Shown: positions 30,201 to 40,700 of the stretch, piece by piece | How positions within the stretch are numbered: position 1 is the stretch's first letter | Layout of the letters: every line of letters begins with the position of its first letter | DNA from: Mycobacterium sp. ACS4331 | GTDB lineage: Bacteria; Actinomycetota; Actinomycetes; Mycobacteriales; Mycobacteriaceae | Direction of reading: 5' to 3' | DNA: 64,000 bases | Assembly (NCBI RefSeq): GCF_001667265.1 | Contig: NZ_LZHW01000087.1 | Coordinates: 1 to 64,000 of the forward strand | The notes under the pieces: model-generated | Told to the model about the DNA's origin: nothing | Database searches by the model: none | What the model saw: only the letters and a program-made list of their open reading frames with translations | Position numbers and translations under genes: made by a program

Positions 30201-30491
30201 CGACAACAACGCCACGTGTCTGCCCGGCCGAGCTCCTCGCGAGATCAACAGGTGCGCCAGGCGATTCGATGCCTCATCGAGTTCGCGGTAGGTCATCGAG
30301 CGGCCCTGGGCACTCACTGCGACGATGTCGGGCGAGTGCGCCACGTGTTCGGCGAACATGGCCGGGATCGAGACCGCCGGCGGACCGGGCCGCGACAGGA
30401 CCGATCGATTGGCCCACTCGTCGAGATCGTCGTGCTCGTCCTCGTCGAAGAGATCGATCGACAAGAGCCGTCGGGAGGCGTCCGCCGTCAT
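20220..30491 (-). CDS. NRPS 2: A-T-E / C-A-T / C-A-T-TE (modules 6-8)
   Basis: This 3,423-residue nonribosomal peptide synthetase finishes the peptide. Order: A6 (about 35-530), carrier T6 (Ser near 561), epimerase E6 (620-1055), C7 of D-to-L type (1085-1490), A7 (from ~1530), T7 (~2048), C8 of L-to-L type (2103-2530), A8 (from ~2585), T8 (~3108) and thioesterase (3165-3420). The TE has CIHDGFG, nucleophile motif GWSFGG, LLDPS and a final His in GCTHYEML. There is no reductase domain, unlike GPL synthetases, and no methyltransferase insert. It begins with an A domain: its partner C6 is the last domain of NRPS 1. The start ATG overlaps the NRPS 1 stop (ATGA), implying translational coupling. 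Confidence 0.95.
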   Translation of the reverse strand: MTADASRRLLSIDLFDEDEHDDLDEWANRSVLSRPGPPAVSIPAMFAEHVAHSPDIVAVSAQGRSMTYRELDEASNRLAHLLISRGARPGRHVALLSHRSVEAVVAVIAVVKSGAAYLPIDPVVPDARIEFILADAAPVAVLTTGELADRLDGSGVYILEFDDPRIGVEPSTPVPAPDAEDTAYLIYTSGTTGTPKGVAVTHHNVTQLIGSLDAGLPNPGVWALCHSLAFDVSVWEIFAPLLRGGRVVVVPEEVAASPEDFGAVLADERVTVLTQTPSAVAALSPSGLESVALVMAGEACPPEVVDQWAPGRVMVNAYGPTETTMCVSISAPLTPQTGAPIGTPVPQAALFVLDSFLRPVDAGVAGELYVAGAGVANGYLGRSGLTASRFVACPFGGSGARMYRTGDRARWDENGQLHYLGRADEQVKIRGYRIELGEVQEALARADGVRQAAVIAREDRPGDRRLVGYITGTADPVQVRAELAERLPGYMVPVAVVRLEALPLTSNNKLDTRALPAPEYQGAEGAYRAPSTPTEELLADIYAQVLGLDRVGVDDSFFELGGDSILSMQVVARARAAGVLCKPRDVFVEQTVARLARVAGVVDGAGVVDEGIGDVTPTPIMGWLRSLRGPVDQFSQTVVVRAPDGVIADDVIAVVQALLDRHAMLRMRAREDADAGWVLSVPEKGAVDARSCVQTVETLSAEALADARSALDPAAGVMLRALWVGDTQQLALTVHHLAVDGVSWRILLEDLNLAWMLRRGGEPIVLPVTGTSFKRWSELLAEYAGRAEVAAQADAWRRVAGVAPVLPATDRQRDTYADAGSLSMSLDVATTERLLGEVPAAFHAGVNDILLIAFGLAIAELTGTGAAPIGIDVEAHGRDEDLGDVDLSRTVGWFTAKYPVALTVGSLTWDRIVAGDAAVGAIVKAAKEQLRGLPDGLTYGLLRHLNADVDLSAEDPTIGFNYLGRLGGGTAPSPDFWHVDQDGMADVGAAAPPISLAHTVELNASTVEGDAGPRLEAVWTWAPALLDEEQVARLARLWFEALAGICAHVQRGGGGLTPSDIAPARLSQQQIDELADEVDLADILPLTPLQQGLLFHSGTARGAGELDDLYTLQLDVTVDGPLDATRLCEATRAVARRHPNLSARFFEGFDEPVQVLPAQGELAWRYVELDEIGAEVQVEQLSADERAAVCDLARGPVFRVALIRTAPGRHRFVLTVHHIVMDGWSLPILLKEIFAGYYGHALPAPTPFRNFVDWLADRDHDAAHAVWRQVLVGFETPTLVGPPNRMALGQRGVELLTVPSPLMQALTDLARSQHTTVNTVLQAGWAMMLSALTGQRDIAFGVTVSGRSPELPGVESIVGLMINTVPMRAEMGIDTTTVGLLDQLKTVHNDTLDHQHVALSEIHRVTGHEVLFDTLFVFENYPIDVAELTGADGVAVADVVTRESTHYPLTVLVLPGDESTIRVEYDSAVFDPDRVRALLGRLQRVLAAMATDPEARLSGIDLLDDGERERLDRWGNTPALESAVPEPVSIPSVFAQVVGRSPDSPAMTFEGRTLTYRELDTASNRLAHLLVAEGVGPGCCVALLMPRSAQAIVAVLAVLKTGAAYLPIDPATPAARIALILDDAGPTVVLTTAKLHSLLEGCAAPTIDAADPRIEAQPDTALTFPSGDDLAYLIYTSGTTGTPKGVALTHANVTRMLQWVDLGLPSDGVWSQWHSLAFDVSVWEMFGALLGGGRLVVVPESVATSPTDLHALLVAEGVTVLNQTPSAASALSPEGLDAVALVVAGEACPPDLVDLWAPGRLMLNGYGPTETWYTSFSAPLSAGSAVVPIGAPTAGSAFFVLDTWLRPVPAGAVGELYVAGAGVATGYVGRPGLTGSRFVACPFGAGGARMYRTGDLVRWGEDGQLHYLGRADEQVKIRGYRIELGDVQAALGGIDGVDQVAVVAREDRPGDMRLVGYITGTADPRQIRAQLADRLPSYMVPSAVMVVDALPLTVNGKLDKRSLPAPDHVDAGVPYRAPSDPVEEILAGIYADVLGVDRVGVDDSFFDLGGNSLSAMRVVAELNRALGSQLSVRALFEGPTIAALAPRTGDFGDRFEPLVPVERPDVVPLSFAQSRLWFLDQLQGPSPVYNMPVALRLSGDLDVEALEAALADVVGRHESLRTVFVAPEGVPQQVVLPASRVEFGWRVVDAGGWSSDRLEQEIMAAAGHCLDLSTEIPFRAVLFRVAEQEHVFVGLVHHIAGDGWSITPLVRDLAAAYEARQRGDAPAWTPLPVQYADFTLWQRRELGDIDDAGSRVALQLAYWQDALAGIPDRLELPNDRPYPAVADYRGASVPVDWPAELQQAVNDLARAHNATSFMVVQAALSILLSKITASSDVATGFSIAGRRDPALDDLVGFFVNTLVLRVQIDGDPTAADVVEQVRQRSLAAYEHQDVPFEVLVDRLNPARSLAHHPLVQVLLAWQNFAGQGGNAMPSLSLGEVAITQVAMDSHVARMDLSFSLGERWDSDGAPAGIGGAVEFRTDVFDTATVERLAQCLRRVLVAITSDVTQPLSSIDLLDDAESAELAQWGNRAALTSHPMTPESIPAVFAAQVARSPDAVALSDRGRSLTYRELDEASNRLAHALVEHGAGPGEHVVLLMNRSADAIVAILGALKTGAAYVPIDPAHPDTRIGFVLDDAAPVAAITSSELRHRLEGHDLPTVVVDDHRIGEQPTTALPAPAGDDIAYLIYTSGTTGNPKGVAITHANVLQLLASSPVDLPREGVWTQWHSYAFDVSVWDVFVPLLGGGRLVVVPEEVAASPEEFRALLVAEHVTVLSQTPSALAMMPQEGLGSLSLVVAGEACPPDLVDRWAPGRVMINAYGPTEATIYAAISAPLKAGSQVVPIGRPVPGASLFVLDPWLRPVPVGVVGELYVAGSGVGVGYMGRAGLTASRFVACPFGGVGVRMYRTGDLVRWGADGQLRYLGRADDQVKIRGYRIELGEIQAVLADLDGVEQAAVIVRGERPEDKRLVGYVVGDCEPTTLRAALAERLPGYMVPAAIVVIGTLPLTVNGKLDRRALPAPEYQDAGDGYRAPSTPTEEILTGIFTAVLAVERVGVDDSFFDRGGDSLSAMRLVAAVNNAFDSQIAVRTLFEAPTVAGLSDRLAAPGGPDDVDRVLPLEILRPGTGTPLCCIHDGFGLSWPYRRLGELLDCPIIGINQVAGEGEVEPESIRSMAINYADRLQSRCPTGPYNLLGWSFGGVVAHEMAAELQRRGCVVENLILLDPSLRAIQVFVPGTTMDEASVLKQLLRVNRIPVPAKGRRLTRRQAMETVEENSSTGLVIPSQEILGLMTRSINANRRLLMRHRAGVVNGDAVIFAAAHLPRLGPTSRPVRSRWAVLAQRRWWRRRVSGELAVHAVGCTHYEMLTDEALNQYGAELQKMLGR
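24215..27269 (-). other. NRPS module 7 (C7, A7, T7)
   Basis: C7 is D-to-L type (LPLTPLQQGLLFH, HHIVMDGWS) as expected after E6. Pocket residues read as D-V-W-N-V-A-G-Y-T from YGPTETWYTS; amino acid unassigned. T7 has LGGNSLSAM. No epimerase: L residue predicted. Confidence 0.75.
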
Positions 30492-31769
30492 GAGTCTCCG
30501 TCCTGATCGCCAGCCATCGCCACCAACACCCGGCGCAGCCGTTCGATCAACTTCTCGATCTTGCGGTCCCCGAACGCCTCGGTGTCGAACTCGATCCGCA
30601 GGGTCAACCGGTCACCGGGCACGGCCTGCACCGTCAACGGGTAGTGGTTGAACTCGCGCGGCGTGACGTCGGTGATCGTCAGGTCCTGTTCGCCGAGCGA
30701 GGCACGATCGTCGATCGGGTAGTTCTCGTACACGAAGGCCGTGTCGAACAGCTGGTCGTGACCGGTGCTGCGGTGAATCTCACTGAGCGCCAAGTGCTGA
30801 TGTTCGAGCGTGTTGTTGTGCGCGGTCTGCAGCTGCGCAAGCAGGCTCGCGATCGTGGTGTCCGCCGTGATCGTGGCCCGCACCGGCACCGTGTTGATCA
30901 ACAGGCCGACCAGGCTGTCGGCACCGGGCAGGTCGGTCGGACGTCCCGAGACGGTGGTTCCGAACACGACGTCGGTCTGCCCGGTCAGCCACATCAGGAT
31001 CTGTGCCCATGCCGCGTGCAGCACCGTGCTCACGGTGGTGTGCTGCGAGCGGGCCAATTCCCGCACCGCGCGCGAGACGTCCTCGGTCAGTTCGAGCGAT
31101 CGAACACCCCGGCGGCCCAACCGCTGATGGCCCGTCGGGGCCACCAGCGTCGGCGTGTCCACGCCGGCCAGCACCTCGCTCCAGGCGGCCCGCGCGGCCT
31201 CCACGTCGCGCTCGAGGAGCCAGGTGACGAAGGTGCGGTACGACGCCGGCGCGGGAAGCCGCATCCCGTGATAGGAGGCGATGACCTCCTTCATGAGGAT
31301 GGACATCGACCATCCGTCGGTCACGATGTGATGGTTGGTCAGGACGAGTCGGTGGCGGTCGCGTGCGGTCTCGACCAACAGCGCTCTGAATGGGGGCGAG
31401 TGGGCCAGATCATGTACGGCCGCACGCTCTGCCGCCGATTCCTGTGCGATCCGTGCCTCGATCTCCGCTTCGCTCGTGGCCGGATCCAACTCCACGACGC
31501 GCCAGGGAGCGACCGGGTCGACCGGGAGCACCTGCACCGGTTCGCGGTAGTCGTCGGCGAACTGAGCCACCAGATTGGGGTGGCGCTTCACCGAGCTGTT
31601 GACGGCTTCCCGGAGGCGACGGACGTCGAGTGGGCCGACCAGGGTGATCGACAGCTGTCCGGTGTACAGATCGCCGTCGTCGACGGTGCTCGTGTGGAAG
31701 AGCAGTCCCTTCTGCAACGGCGTGAGCGGCAGAACGTCGGCCACCCGGTACCGGGCCTGCAACTCATCG
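27270..31769 (-). other. NRPS module 6 split over two proteins (C6 | A6, T6, E6), D residue
   Basis: C6 is the last domain of NRPS 1; A6-T6-E6 begin NRPS 2. Pocket residues read as D-V-W-T-V-A-A-M-C, differing from module 4 at one position, so the two may load the same amino acid. E6 has an intact HHLAVDG. Assembly across this point requires the two proteins to dock inside a module. Confidence 0.75.
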
Positions 31770-34700
31770 ATCTGTTCCTGGTCGAGCCGGGCGGGAGCGA
31801 TGTCCGATGGCGTGAGACCACCACCGCCGCCGCGGACACTGGCGCAGATGCCCCTCAGCGCGTCAAACCAGAGGCTGCTCAACCGCTGGACAGCGGACTC
31901 GTCCAGCGCCGAGGACGCCCACGTCCAGTTCGCCCGCAGACTCGGGCCCGCCTCCGTGTCGACGGTCGCGGCGTTCAGAGACACGGTGTGCGGCAAGGGC
32001 ATTGCCAACTCGGCAGCCGCCGCCGCCATCGAGACGTCCTCGCCGGGCCGCCACACGTCCTCCGACAACGCGGCGGCACCTGCGTCCATTCGGCCCAGAT
32101 AGTTGAAACCCACCGTGGGCTCGGGCCCACCGAGTTCCACGTCCTCACGCAGGTGGCGCAGCAACCCGTAGGTCATGCCGTCCGGGAGGGCGCGCAGCTG
32201 CTCCTTGAGGTTCTTGACGTGGGATCCGATGCGCGGCGCACCGGAAGTGACTTCTGCCCAGGACAATTCACCGACTCTGAGAGCCACTGGGTACTTGGCG
32301 GTGAACCAGCCCACGGTGCGCGACACGTCGAGGTCACCAGCGACATCCTCACTGCGGCCGTGGCCCTCCACCTCGATACCGATCGGCGCATCACCGTTGG
32401 CACCGACGAACTCCCGCACCGCCATCCCGAAGGCGATCAACAGGATGTCCTGCACACCGGCGTGGAACTCTGCGGGCACCTCACCCAGAAGCAGGCGGGT
32501 GGTCTCGCTGTCCAGCATCGACGCCATGGATCCGGCTGTGGCGTAGGTGTCCTGTTCCGGGTGCGGCGGGGTCAGAACCGGGGGCACGTCCGCGATGCGC
32601 CGCCACGTGTCGGCGAACTGTGTGACGACGGATGTCCTCGCGTAGTCCGCCAACGCCGATGACCATCTCGCGAACGACGTGCCGCCGGCCGGGAGGGCGA
32701 TCGGTTGACCACTGTGGTGTTGAGCCCACGCGATGTTCAGGTCTTCCAGAAGGATTCGCCATGACACGCCGTCGACCGCGAGGTGGTGGATGATGACGGC
32801 CAACTGTCGCGTCGACCGTGCCCACAGCGCGGACAACATCATCCCGGCACCCGGATTCAGGCGTGCCTGCGCCGTCACGAGTGCCGCATCGGAGAACGCT
32901 TCCACCGACGTGAGCGCGTCGAGGGCGGCGACCGAGCCCGGTTCTGGCACCGTCAGGTTCCAGCGGCCCGCATCGTCGGTCTGCACGCGCAGCCGAAGCA
33001 TCGCGTGGTGATCGAGCAGTGCCTGAAGGATCACCGCGACATCGGCCTCGGTCGCCCCGTCCGGTGCCTGCACCACCATGGTCTGGTTGAACCGGTCGAC
33101 CGGACCATCGACCTCCTCGAGCCACCGCATGATGGGCGTGGCCACCACTGGGCCGCTGCCGTCATCGCTTTCCGCGGGCCCGTCCGCCACTGCGATGACT
33201 TGAGCCAGGCGAGCGACTGTCTGCTCCGTGAACACGTCACGCGGCCGGCAGATCAGACCCGCGGCCCGGGCCCGCGTCACGACCTGCATGGAGGAGATGC
33301 TGTCGCCGCCGAGTTCGAAGAAGGCGTCGTCCACGCCGACCTGCTCGAGCCCGAGCACCTGCGCGTAGATACCGGTCAGGATCTCCTCGACCGCGTTGGC
33401 CGGCGCGCGATACCGCTCGGAGTCCTGGTAATCGGGAGCCGGGAGGGCACGGGTGTCGAGCTTGCCGTTGACCGTGAGGGGGAAGGCCGGGACGGACACG
33501 ACGGCCGCGGGCACCATGTAGCTCGGCAACTGCTCCGCCAGCGCCGCCCGAACATCGCCCGGGTCGGCAGTTCCCGTCATGTAGCCGACCAACCGCTTCA
33601 CACCGGGACGGTCCTCACGGGCGATCACCGCGGCCTGCTCCACACCGGCCACACCCGCCAGAGCGGCTTGGATCTCACCCAGTTCGATGCGGTGCCCGCG
33701 GATCTTGACCTGCTCGTCAGCGCGGCCCAGGTACTGCAACTGCCCGTCGGCGCCCCATCGCACGAGGTCCCCGGTGCGATACATCCGTGTTCCGCCGCCC
33801 GCGAACGGACACGCGACGAACCGGGTCGCGGTCAGTTCGGGTCGACCCACGTACCCGAACGTCACCCCGTCGCCCGCTGCATAAAGCTCACCGACCACGC
33901 CCAGCGGCACCGGTCGCAACCACGCATCCAGCACGAACAGTGCCGCTCCCGCCACCGGCGACCCGATCGGCGGCTCACCCGTCCCCGCCGCCAATGGGGC
34001 ACTGAGGGTCACCACCATCGTGGTCTCGGTCGGGCCGTAGGCGTTGATCATCACGCGTCCGGGTGCCCACCGGTTCACCACATCCGGGGGGCAGGCCTCC
34101 CCCGCCACCACCAGCGCCATGCCGTCGAGACCCTCGTGGGACAGCGCACCCACCGCCGACGGGGTCTGCGTGAGCAGGTCCACCGCCTCATCGACCAGCA
34201 GGGCGTGGAACTCATCCGGTGAGCGCACCACCGTGTCCGGCACCACCACCAGACGGCCACCGTTGAGCAGCGGCCCCCAGGTCTCCCACACCGAGGTGTC
34301 GAAGCCGTAGGAGTGACACTGCGTCCACACCCCCGAGACGGGCAGGTGCTCACCGAGTGTCTTCAGCAGTTGGATCACGTGGCGATGCGCGACAGCAACA
34401 CCTTTCGGGGTTCCGGTGGTCCCGGAGGTGTAGATGAGGTAGGCGATGTCGGCGGCCGCCGGAACGGGGGGCGCCGTGACGGGCCGATCCATGATCCGCG
34501 GGTCGTCGACAACCACCGATTGAAGGTCGTATCCGTCGAGTCGGTGCGCCAACTCCCTCGTCGTGACCGCCGTGGCCGGCGCGGCATCGCCGATCATGAA
34601 GTCGATGCGGGCGTCGGGATGCGCGGGATCGAGCGGCAGGTATGCGGCTCCCGCCTTGAACACGGCCAATGTCGATACGACCATCTCCGGCGACCGCGGC

Positions 34701-37700
34701 AGCAGCAGCGCCACGCAACGGCCGGGACCCGCGCCGTGCTCGATGAGCAGATGCGCCAACCGATTCGCCGACTCGTCGAGCTCCCGGTACGTCAGCGACC
34801 GCCCCTCGAAGGTCACTGCCGGCGCTTCGGGCGCCTCCGCCACCCGGTCCGCGAACAGGGCCGGAATCCACGCCGCCTCAGGTGTCGACTTCTGCAGCGA
34901 TCTCCGGTTGGCGAACTCGTCGAGCCGAGAATGCTCCTCGGCATCCAGAAGGTCCAGCGACGACACCGGCCGCCGGGGATCGGCCGCCATCGCCACCAGG
35001 AGTCGCTCCAATCGGGCTGTCAACGCCTCGATCGCGGACTTCTCGAACACGGCGGTGTCGAACTCGACACGGATGCCCAGTTCATCCCCGGGCAGGACCT
35101 GCAGAGCCAGCGGATAGTGGTTGTACTCGCGACTCGAGAAGTCACCGAGGCTCAACCCCTCCGCGCTCAGCGCTGCCGCGCCGTCGACCGGATAGTTCTC
35201 GTACACGAACAGGGTGTCGAAGAGCTGGTCGTGGCCGGTGAGCCGGTGAATCTCGGGCAGTGCCACATGTTCGTGCTCGAGGGTTTCGTTGTGGGTGTGC
35301 TGCAGTTGCTCGAGGAGTTCCTCGGCGGTGGCGGATCCGTTGAAGGTGGCCCGCACCGCAACGGTGTTGATCAGAAGGCCGACCATCGAGTCCGCGCCTC
35401 GCACCTCGTCGGGCCTGCCGGAGACCACGGCACCGAAGGCGACATCCTGCTGACCGGTCAACTGGCCGAGAATCAATGCCCACGCTGACTGCAGCACCGT
35501 GCTGACCGTGGTGCGCTGGGACCGGGCCAGTTCGGTCAGGGCCTGGGTCGTCGGCTCCGACAACCGCGCAGCGACGATCTCATGCGGCCCGGGCACGGAC
35601 GCCGCGGCGGAACCGACAAGCGTGGGGTTGTCGAATCCGGAGAGCACCCGCTTCCACACCTCGTGCGCCGCAGTCAGATCTCGCTCAGCCAGCCAGGAGA
35701 CGTACCTGCGGTAAGGCACCGGTGCCGGCAGGGGCTGCTCGAAGTAACACGCGAAGATCTCCTGGAGGAGGATCGGAAGCGACCATCCGTCGACCACGAT
35801 GTGGTGGCTGGTCAGCACCACTCGATGCTGTGCCGGCGCGGTGCGGACCGCCGCCACCCGGAATGCCGGGGACTCCGCCAGGCGCAGGACTGCGGACCGT
35901 TCCGCCGAACACAGCGCCTCGAACCGCTCCTCGTTCGCCGAATCCTGGTATGTCCATGCCATTTCGGGTTCGGCGGGGATCACCTGCACGGGCTGGTCGT
36001 ACTGATCACAGAAGCGCGCCACGATGTGCGGGTGGCGCTGGACCACCTGCAGCACGGCCCGACGAAGCCGGTCCACATCCAGGGCTCCGGTCAGCGTCAG
36101 CGCCAGTTGCACGACGTACACATCGTCGCCGCGCTCGTCGGCGTCAGCGTGACTTGTGAGGAAGAGAAGACCCTGTTGCAGCGGCGTCAGCGGCAGCACG
36201 TCTGCGAGCGAATACTGCTTCGCGAGGTCGTCGATCTGCTGTTGGTCAAGCCGCGCAGGCAGGACGTCGGACGGGGTGAGCCCGCCGCCGCCCCGGCGGA
36301 CGTGTGCGCAGATGCCTGCCAGCGCCTCGAACCAGAGGCGGCCGACCCGATCGACCTGGTCCCTGTCGAGCACCGATGTCGCCCAGGTCCAGGTGGCGTG
36401 CAACTGCGGCCCGCCAGCCCGTTCCATCGTCCCGGCGTTGACCTCGACGGAATGCGCCAGAGGCATCGGCACCGCCGCGGCGGCGGCGGTGAACTCCGCA
36501 CTGTCGGGGTCGATGCGCCACAGATCGCCGGAGAGCTCCGCGGCCCCACCGACGCGACCGAGATAGTTGAAGCCGATCGCCGGATCCGATTCGGCCAGCT
36601 CCACATTCGAGTTCAGATAGCGCAACAGACCGTAGGTCACGCCCTCCGGGAGAGCGCGCAGCTGCTCCTTCGCGCTCTTGACGACGGCGCCGAGTCCTGC
36701 TTCACCAGCCGTGATTTCGGCCCAGGACAGACCACTCACATCGAGCGACACCGGGTACTTGGTGGTGAACCAACCGACGGTCCGCGACAAGTCGATTCCG
36801 TCAGCGAGTTCCTCGTGGCGGCCATGGCCCTCCACGTCGATCGCGATCGGGGCACGCGGCGTCCCGAAGAACTCCGCCCATGCCAATCCGAAGGCGATCA
36901 AGAGGATGTCCTGCACACCGGCGTGGAACGCCGTCGGCACCTCACCCAGCAGCAGACGGGTGGTCTCGGCGTCCAGCTCGACGGTCAGCTGCCCCGCGCT
37001 GGCATAGGTGTCGACCTCGGGGCGCGGGGCCGGCAGTGCCGAGTCGACCACGAGCTTCCGCCAGGCCTCCGCGTCAGCGACGATGGCCGGGTCTGATGCC
37101 CGGTCGGCCAGCACCGCGGACCACCGCGCGAAGGACGTTCCGCCGGGCGGCAGCGCGATGGGCTGCCCGGCGTGGTGCTGCGCCCACGCAATGTTGAGAT
37201 CTTCCAACAGGATCCGCCATGACACGGCGTCGACGGCAAGGTGGTGCACGATCACGGCGAGCTGGCCCGTCTCCACAGCCCACAGCGCCGACAGCATCAC
37301 TCCGGCCGCCGGGTTCAACCGTGAGCGTGCGTCGAGCAGCGCCTCGCGGGTCAGCACGTCGACGGTGTGCACCAACGGCGCGGCATCGAGCAGTCCCGCC
37401 TCGGGCACGCCCAGCGACCAGCCGCCGGCCCCGCCCTCGCGCACCTGCAGGCGCAGCGCGCCATGCCGGTCGAGCAGCGCCTGCAGCACCACGATCACGT
37501 CGGCCTCGCCGACACCGGCCGGTGCCTGCACCACCATGGTCTGGTTGAACTGATCGATCGGGCCCTCGACGTCGTGCAACCAGCCCATGATCGGCGTGGC
37601 CACCACGGGGCCGACGCCGTCGTCGGCCTCGCCCCCGCCATCGGCGAACCCCACCACCCGCGCCAGTCGGGCCACCGTCTGTTCGACGAAGACGTCGCGC

Positions 37701-40700
37701 GGCCTGCACGTCAGTCCCGCGGCCCGGGCGCGGGCCACCACACGCATCGACAGGATGCTGTCACCGCCGAGTTCGAAGAAGGCGTCGTCGACGCCGACCC
37801 GCTCAAGCCCGAGCACCTCGGCGTAGATGCCCGACAGAATCTCCTCGACCGCGTTGCTCGGCCCGCGATAGCGGGCGCTGTCGCCATAGTCCGGCGCCGG
37901 CAGCGCCTTCGTGTCCAGCTTGTTGTTGGACGTCAACGGCATGGCATCGAGCACCACCACAGCCGTCGGCACCATGTACGAGGGCAGCCGCTCAGCCAGC
38001 GCGGCACGCAGCGCCGCGGGGTCGAGCGCTTCGGCGTGCGCCTTCGTCACATACCCGACCAGGCGCTTGTCGCCGGGGCGGTCCTCGCGGGCAATCACCG
38101 CCGCCTGTCCGACGCCGTCGAGATTGCCCAGGGCGGACTGGATCTCGCCCAGTTCGATGCGGTAACCGCGGATCTTGACCTGCTCGTCGGCGCGGCCCAG
38201 ATACTGAAGCTGCCCATCGGCACCCCAACTGACCAGGTCGCCGGTCCGGTACATGCGGGCGCCCCGGCCCGCGAACGGGCACGCCAGGAACCTCGACGCG
38301 GTCAGCGCGGGCCGGCCCAGGTAACCGTTGGTGACACCATCACCTGCCACGTAGAGCTCGCCGACGACACCTGCGGGCACGGGCCGCAGCCATCCGTCGA
38401 GCACGAACAGCGCCGCCCGGTCCACCGGTGAGCCGATCGGGACCGTGGACCCCGGCGTCAGCGGCGCACTGATCGCCACACACATCGTGGTTTCGGTGGG
38501 TCCGTATGCGTTGATCATCGTCCGTCCGACCGCCCACCGTTCCACCACCTCCGGCGGACAGGCCTCGCCGACGACCACCAACGCGACCGAGTCCAACACC
38601 TCCGGCGAGAGCATCCCCACGGCCGACGGGGTCTGGGTCAGGACGCTGACGCCTTCCGCGGCAAGGACATCCTGGAAAGTCTGCGGCGATCCCACCACCA
38701 TCTCGGCGGCGATCACCACTCGGCCACCGCGCAGGAGGGCACCGAATATCTCCCACACCGAGACGTCGAAGGCGAGCGAGTGACACAGGGCCCACACGCC
38801 CGGCCGAGGCAGGCCGGCATCGAGGCTCGTCATCAACTGGGTGACATTGTGGTGGCTGACGGCAACGCCTTTGGGCACGCCGGTGGTTCCGGAGGTGTAG
38901 ATCAGGTAGGCGGTGTCCTCTGGGACGGGTGCCGCTGACGGCGCGGTGCCCGCGTCACCGAACTCAGGACTTGGGGCCGATCCCACCTCAACAATCGTCG
39001 CGACCCCGCCCGTCAACCGGTCACGCAGATCCGCGGTGGTGATCGCGGCGACCGGCGCCGCGTCGGCGAGAATGAAGTCGATCCGGGCGTCGGGAACCAT
39101 CGGGTCGATCGGCACGTAGGCCGCCCCGGCCTTGAGGACGCCGAGGATCGCGGCGACAGCCTGCACCGAGCGTTCCATCAGCAGCACGACGCGCTGGCCG
39201 GATTCGACGCCGCGTCGAGACAGGCTGTGTGCCAGTCGGTTCGACTCCTCATCGATCTCGCGGTAGGTCCACGTCCGGCCCTCGAAGGTCACCGCGGGAG
39301 CATCGGGAGTGCTCGCGACATGTTCGGCGAACAACGCCGGGATGGACACCCTCGCGGTTCCGTCGGCGGAGAGGACAGCACGGTTGCCCAGTTCATCGAG
39401 GCGGGCATGCTCATCCTCACCGAGGATGTCGACAGCCGAGATCCGTTGTGCCGGTTGCATGGTCATTGCCAGCAGGATCCGCTCGAATCGGTCGACGAGC
39501 CCTTCGATGGTGGCCGTGTCGAATACGTCGGTGCGGAACTCCACTGCGCCGCCGATGCCCATGGGCTCGCCGTCTTCATTCCACCGCTCGCCCAGTGAGA
39601 ACGACAGATCCATCCGTGCGGTGCGCGTGTCAACCGGCAGTTGGCTCACCTCGACGTCACCGAGGGCCAGCCCCGAGATGAGATCGTTGCCCTGCCCGGC
39701 GAAGTTCTGCCAGGCGAGCATCACCTGGACGAGCGGGTGGTGTGTCAGCGACCGCGTCGGGTTGAGGCGCTCGACGAGCACCTCGAACGGCACGTCCTGG
39801 TGCTCGAACGCGGCGAGGCTGCGATGCCGTACCCGGTTCAGCAGCTCGCCGACCGTCGGATTACCGGACACGTCGACCCGCAGCACCAAGGTGTTGACGA
39901 AGAAGCCGATGAGATCGTCGAGCGCCGCATCGCGACGACCGGCGATCGGGAAGGCCATCGCCACATCGGTGGCGGCGCTGGTCTTCGACAGCAACAGCGC
40001 GAGTGCGGCCTGGACCACCATGAAACTCGTGGCGTTGTGCTCGCGGGCGAGCTCGCGCACTCGCTGCTGGACCTCGACCGGCCATGCCACCGCCACGCTG
40101 GCGCCGCGGTTGTCGGCGACCGCGGGGTAAGGCCGGTCGGTGGGCAGTTGGATGCGTTCCGGCATGTCGGCCAGTGCGTCGGTCCAGTAGGCCAGCTGGG
40201 TGGCGATCCGGCTGGCGCTGTCGTCGAGGTCGCCGAACTGCGCGCGTTGCCAGAGCGTGTAGTCGATGTACTGCACCGGCAGCGGCGCCCACGCCGGCGC
40301 CACGCCCTGCTGCCGCGCCTGATAGGCGTCGGCGAGGTCACTGATGAGCGGCATCAGCGACCAACCGTCGGCGGCGATGTGGTGCACCACGCCGACGAGT
40401 ACGTGGCGATCCGGGGTGCGGCGGAACAGGGTCGCCCGCAGAGGGATCTCGGTCGACAGATCGAAGGTGCAGCGAGCGGCTTCACGCACCGCCTCGGCGA
40501 GTTCGCCGTCTGAGCAGCCCGCGACGTCGATGACCGACCAGCCGAAATCCGCGTCCTCGGCAGGTACGACGACCTGGTGCGGGATGCCGTCTGTGGAGGC
40601 GAACACCGTCCGCAGGCTCTCGTGCCGCCCGACCACGTCGGCCAGTGCTGACTTGAGGACGCCGGCGTCGAGGGCACCGTTCAGTTCGAGTGCGACCACC

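Noticed and set aside
30488..30491. Frameshift error between NRPS 1 and NRPS 2
   Set aside because: Fusing the frames by one base would leave about nine extra residues in the C-A linker compared with the other modules, while both ends look natural and form an ATGA coupling site. Kept as a point to verify, not as an error.
30644..32662. 672-codon plus-strand open frame opposite NRPS 1, and many similar long frames opposite or within the NRPS and PKS genes
   Set aside because: GC-rich codon bias leaves long open frames on the other strand. The translations are Arg/Gln/His-rich, lack any family motif, and repeat at the same place in each module, as expected for shadows of repeated domains.
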